Shown in pieces: positions 5,752-6,915 of a stretch of 6,915 bases of DNA. This DNA comes from an uncultured Bacteroidales bacterium. Lineage in GTDB: Bacteria; Bacteroidota; Bacteroidia; Bacteroidales; Paludibacteraceae. The stretch spans positions 1 to 6,915 of the forward strand of contig CALGHE010000026.1 of NCBI GenBank assembly GCA_937915765.1, written 5' to 3'. Under the pieces are notes generated by a model. That model searched no databases and was not told the origin of the DNA. It saw only the letters and a program-made list of their open reading frames with translations. The position numbers and the translations under genes are program-made. Positions within the stretch are counted from its first letter, which is position 1, and the number at the start of each line of letters is the position of its first letter.

Positions 5752-6669
5752 TTATTTAGATTCAGACTTATCCTTTTTTCCCCATAAAGAGAATTGCACA
5801 TAACGTTTAGGATTAGCCTTCAAATCGATAAGCAGTTCGTTCGCGCTGCCAGCCGTATTCGCCAAGTTGTTATACAAAGTCTTGTCGTTCAGCAACATTC
5901 CGACCGTACCCTCACCTCTGTTAACCTTGTCTGTTATAGTTTGAAGATTAGCAAGCGTATTGTCAACCCTTTTCATAGTAGCCTGAAAATCCACATGACT
6001 CAAATTCGCGCTAACCTTAGAAAAGTCTGTCGTTATCGTATTAACATTTTTCATTATGACAGGCACGTCGTTCTTCATCAGACCGTTAAGCGAGACGGAC
6101 GCTGACTCTAAGTTAGCAGTCAGACGCTGAATATTTCCGAGCGACTTCTGAATAGCCTGATCTCCGGCAATCAACTTCAACGAAACCAGCAGCGAGTCGA
6201 GCTGAGGAACAATGCTCTGAACGCGCGGCATAATCTCAGCAGTCACGGTTGCCATAATTCCGTCGTCAATAAAAGAAGGTATTGTGTCACCCTTCTTGTA
6301 GAACACCCCGTTCATTTCAGCATTGAGATTCAGAGAGACATTCGCCCCGCCCAGCAATTCAGAGGTAAGAACCGCCTGTGAATTAACCGGAATCCTCAAG
6401 TCATCATCCACCTGCAACACAACCACAACACCATCTTTCGGGTCATCATAATTGTATATGATATCCTTTATCAGACCGATTTTGTAGCCTTTTATCGTGA
6501 TAGGGCTAGAGACCGACAGTCCATTAACGCGGTCAAACTTCACATAATAATAGTTCGTTGGGTTAAAGATATTTATACCTTTAAGATAGTTAACCCCGAA
6601 ATAGAGAACAGCGACCGTCGCAATGACTAAAGCTCCGATCCATAATTCCCGACTAAATTTAAATTTCAT
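5752..6669 (-). CDS. MlaD/MCE-family lipid-transport substrate-binding protein
   Basis: This 305-residue protein has one N-terminal membrane anchor (about residues 9-29, LWIGALVIATVAVLYFG) and a single MCE domain (about 38-116). The domain includes YYVKFDRVNGLSVSSPITIKGYKIGLIKDI and a strand-rich end, VNSQAVLTSELLGGANVSLNLN. A long helical, probably coiled-coil tail follows (about 145-285: LDSLLVSLKLIAG, NIQRLTANLESASVSLNGLM, LANLQTITDKVNRGEGTVGMLL). This architecture is that of MlaD-like subunits of ABC phospholipid transporters, which form hexameric rings in the periplasm. The MlaE permease and MlaF ATPase are not in this window. It starts 19 bases after the amidase gene, a pairing I recall from Bacteroidetes genomes, so both probably share a transcript. 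Family call secure; substrate and direction of lipid movement unknown. Confidence 0.92.
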   Translation of the reverse strand: MKFKFSRELWIGALVIATVAVLYFGVNYLKGINIFNPTNYYYVKFDRVNGLSVSSPITIKGYKIGLIKDIIYNYDDPKDGVVVVLQVDDDLRIPVNSQAVLTSELLGGANVSLNLNAEMNGVFYKKGDTIPSFIDDGIMATVTAEIMPRVQSIVPQLDSLLVSLKLIAGDQAIQKSLGNIQRLTANLESASVSLNGLMKNDVPVIMKNVNTITTDFSKVSANLSHVDFQATMKRVDNTLANLQTITDKVNRGEGTVGMLLNDKTLYNNLANTAGSANELLIDLKANPKRYVQFSLWGKKDKSESK

Positions 6670-6688
6670 ATTTTTTTATTTAACATTA

Positions 6689-6915
6689 TCATTTCAAATA
6701 CGGCAACGCCTCCGGAATCGGAAGTTTCACCCCGTTCTTAAACACGACGATGAAGGCGTCCCGGAACGACACCTGAATCTTCTTGCGCAAAGCCGCCGCT
6801 CCGTCAAAAGTCTTCTCTTCGCCGTACATATATTTATAGATGCCATTCTCCGCCACTTCAAAAGCAGGCACGCACATCTTAAACTCTCTGCTATTCAAGT
6901 CCTTCCGTTTGCTTG
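6689..6915 (-). CDS. C-terminal end of probable N-acetylmuramoyl-L-alanine amidase (SPOR-like tail), cut by window edge
   Basis: The last 74 residues of a protein whose frame is open to the window edge at 6915, so the visible TTG near 6898 is not a real start. The sequence (SKRKDLNSREFK, VAENGIYKYMYGEEKTFDGAAALRKKI, FRDAFIVVFKNGVKLPI) has the pattern of the SPOR-like tail of Bacteroidetes cell-wall amidases: a Lys-rich strand, then aromatic-Lys-Tyr-x-Tyr-Gly, a helix, then Ala-Phe-Ile-Val-x-Phe-x-Asn-Gly. SPOR domains bind glycan strands stripped of peptides. The catalytic zinc domain lies outside the window and cannot be checked. The TGA stop at 6691-6689 is 19 bases before the mlaD start, and the amidase-mlaD order supports the call. 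Confidence 0.68.
   Translation of the reverse strand, partial: SKRKDLNSREFKMCVPAFEVAENGIYKYMYGEEKTFDGAAALRKKIQVSFRDAFIVVFKNGVKLPIPEALPYLK

Noticed and set aside
5871..5879. Second DnaA-box-like 9-mer TTATACAAA
   Set aside because: It lies inside the mlaD coding region and differs from the consensus; expected by chance.
1..6915. CRISPR array, tRNA or rRNA genes
   Set aside because: No regular direct repeats with spacers and no cloverleaf or rRNA-like sequence were seen on either strand.

Overview
The window looks like a chromosomal segment of a Bacteroidetes bacterium, most likely order Bacteroidales. The evidence is a DUF2490 outer-membrane protein, a pRiA4b ORF-3-like acidic protein next to dnaA, an amidase-MlaD pair, a lipoprotein with a Bacteroidetes-type surface-export motif, AT-rich start regions mostly lacking Shine-Dalgarno sequences, and a TAnnTTTG-type promoter element. 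All nine genes lie on the minus strand, so the transcriptional order runs from high to low coordinates.

Envelope pair (6915-5752): the C-terminal end of a probable N-acetylmuramoyl-L-alanine amidase is followed after 19 bases by an MlaD/MCE-family lipid-transport protein. A 386-base gene-free, partly very AT-rich stretch (5366-5751) separates this pair from dnaA and probably holds the dnaA promoter and leader.

Replication block (5365-3309): dnaA reads as a normal DnaA from end to end, except for one missing base inside the Walker A codons at about 4837 that breaks the frame. Restoring one G gives a 466-residue DnaA with every expected motif, so the break is more likely a sequence or assembly error than biology. 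Downstream is a 182-residue acidic protein of the pRiA4b ORF-3/TnpR-passenger family.

Polyphosphate-type operon (3068-1): after a 240-base gap with a good promoter candidate come five closely packed genes. They are a surface-type lipoprotein, a lysine-rich periplasmic repeat protein, a VTC-domain (polyphosphate polymerase-like) protein, a multi-pass DUF4956 membrane protein, and a DUF2490 outer-membrane protein that is cut by the window edge. The last two overlap by 8 bases. VTC and DUF4956 genes are commonly neighbours, but their joint function in bacteria is not established to my knowledge. Here they sit with predicted surface, periplasmic and outer-membrane partners, so a cross-envelope system that makes or moves a polyanion is a reasonable but untested hypothesis. 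This is the most novel part of the window.
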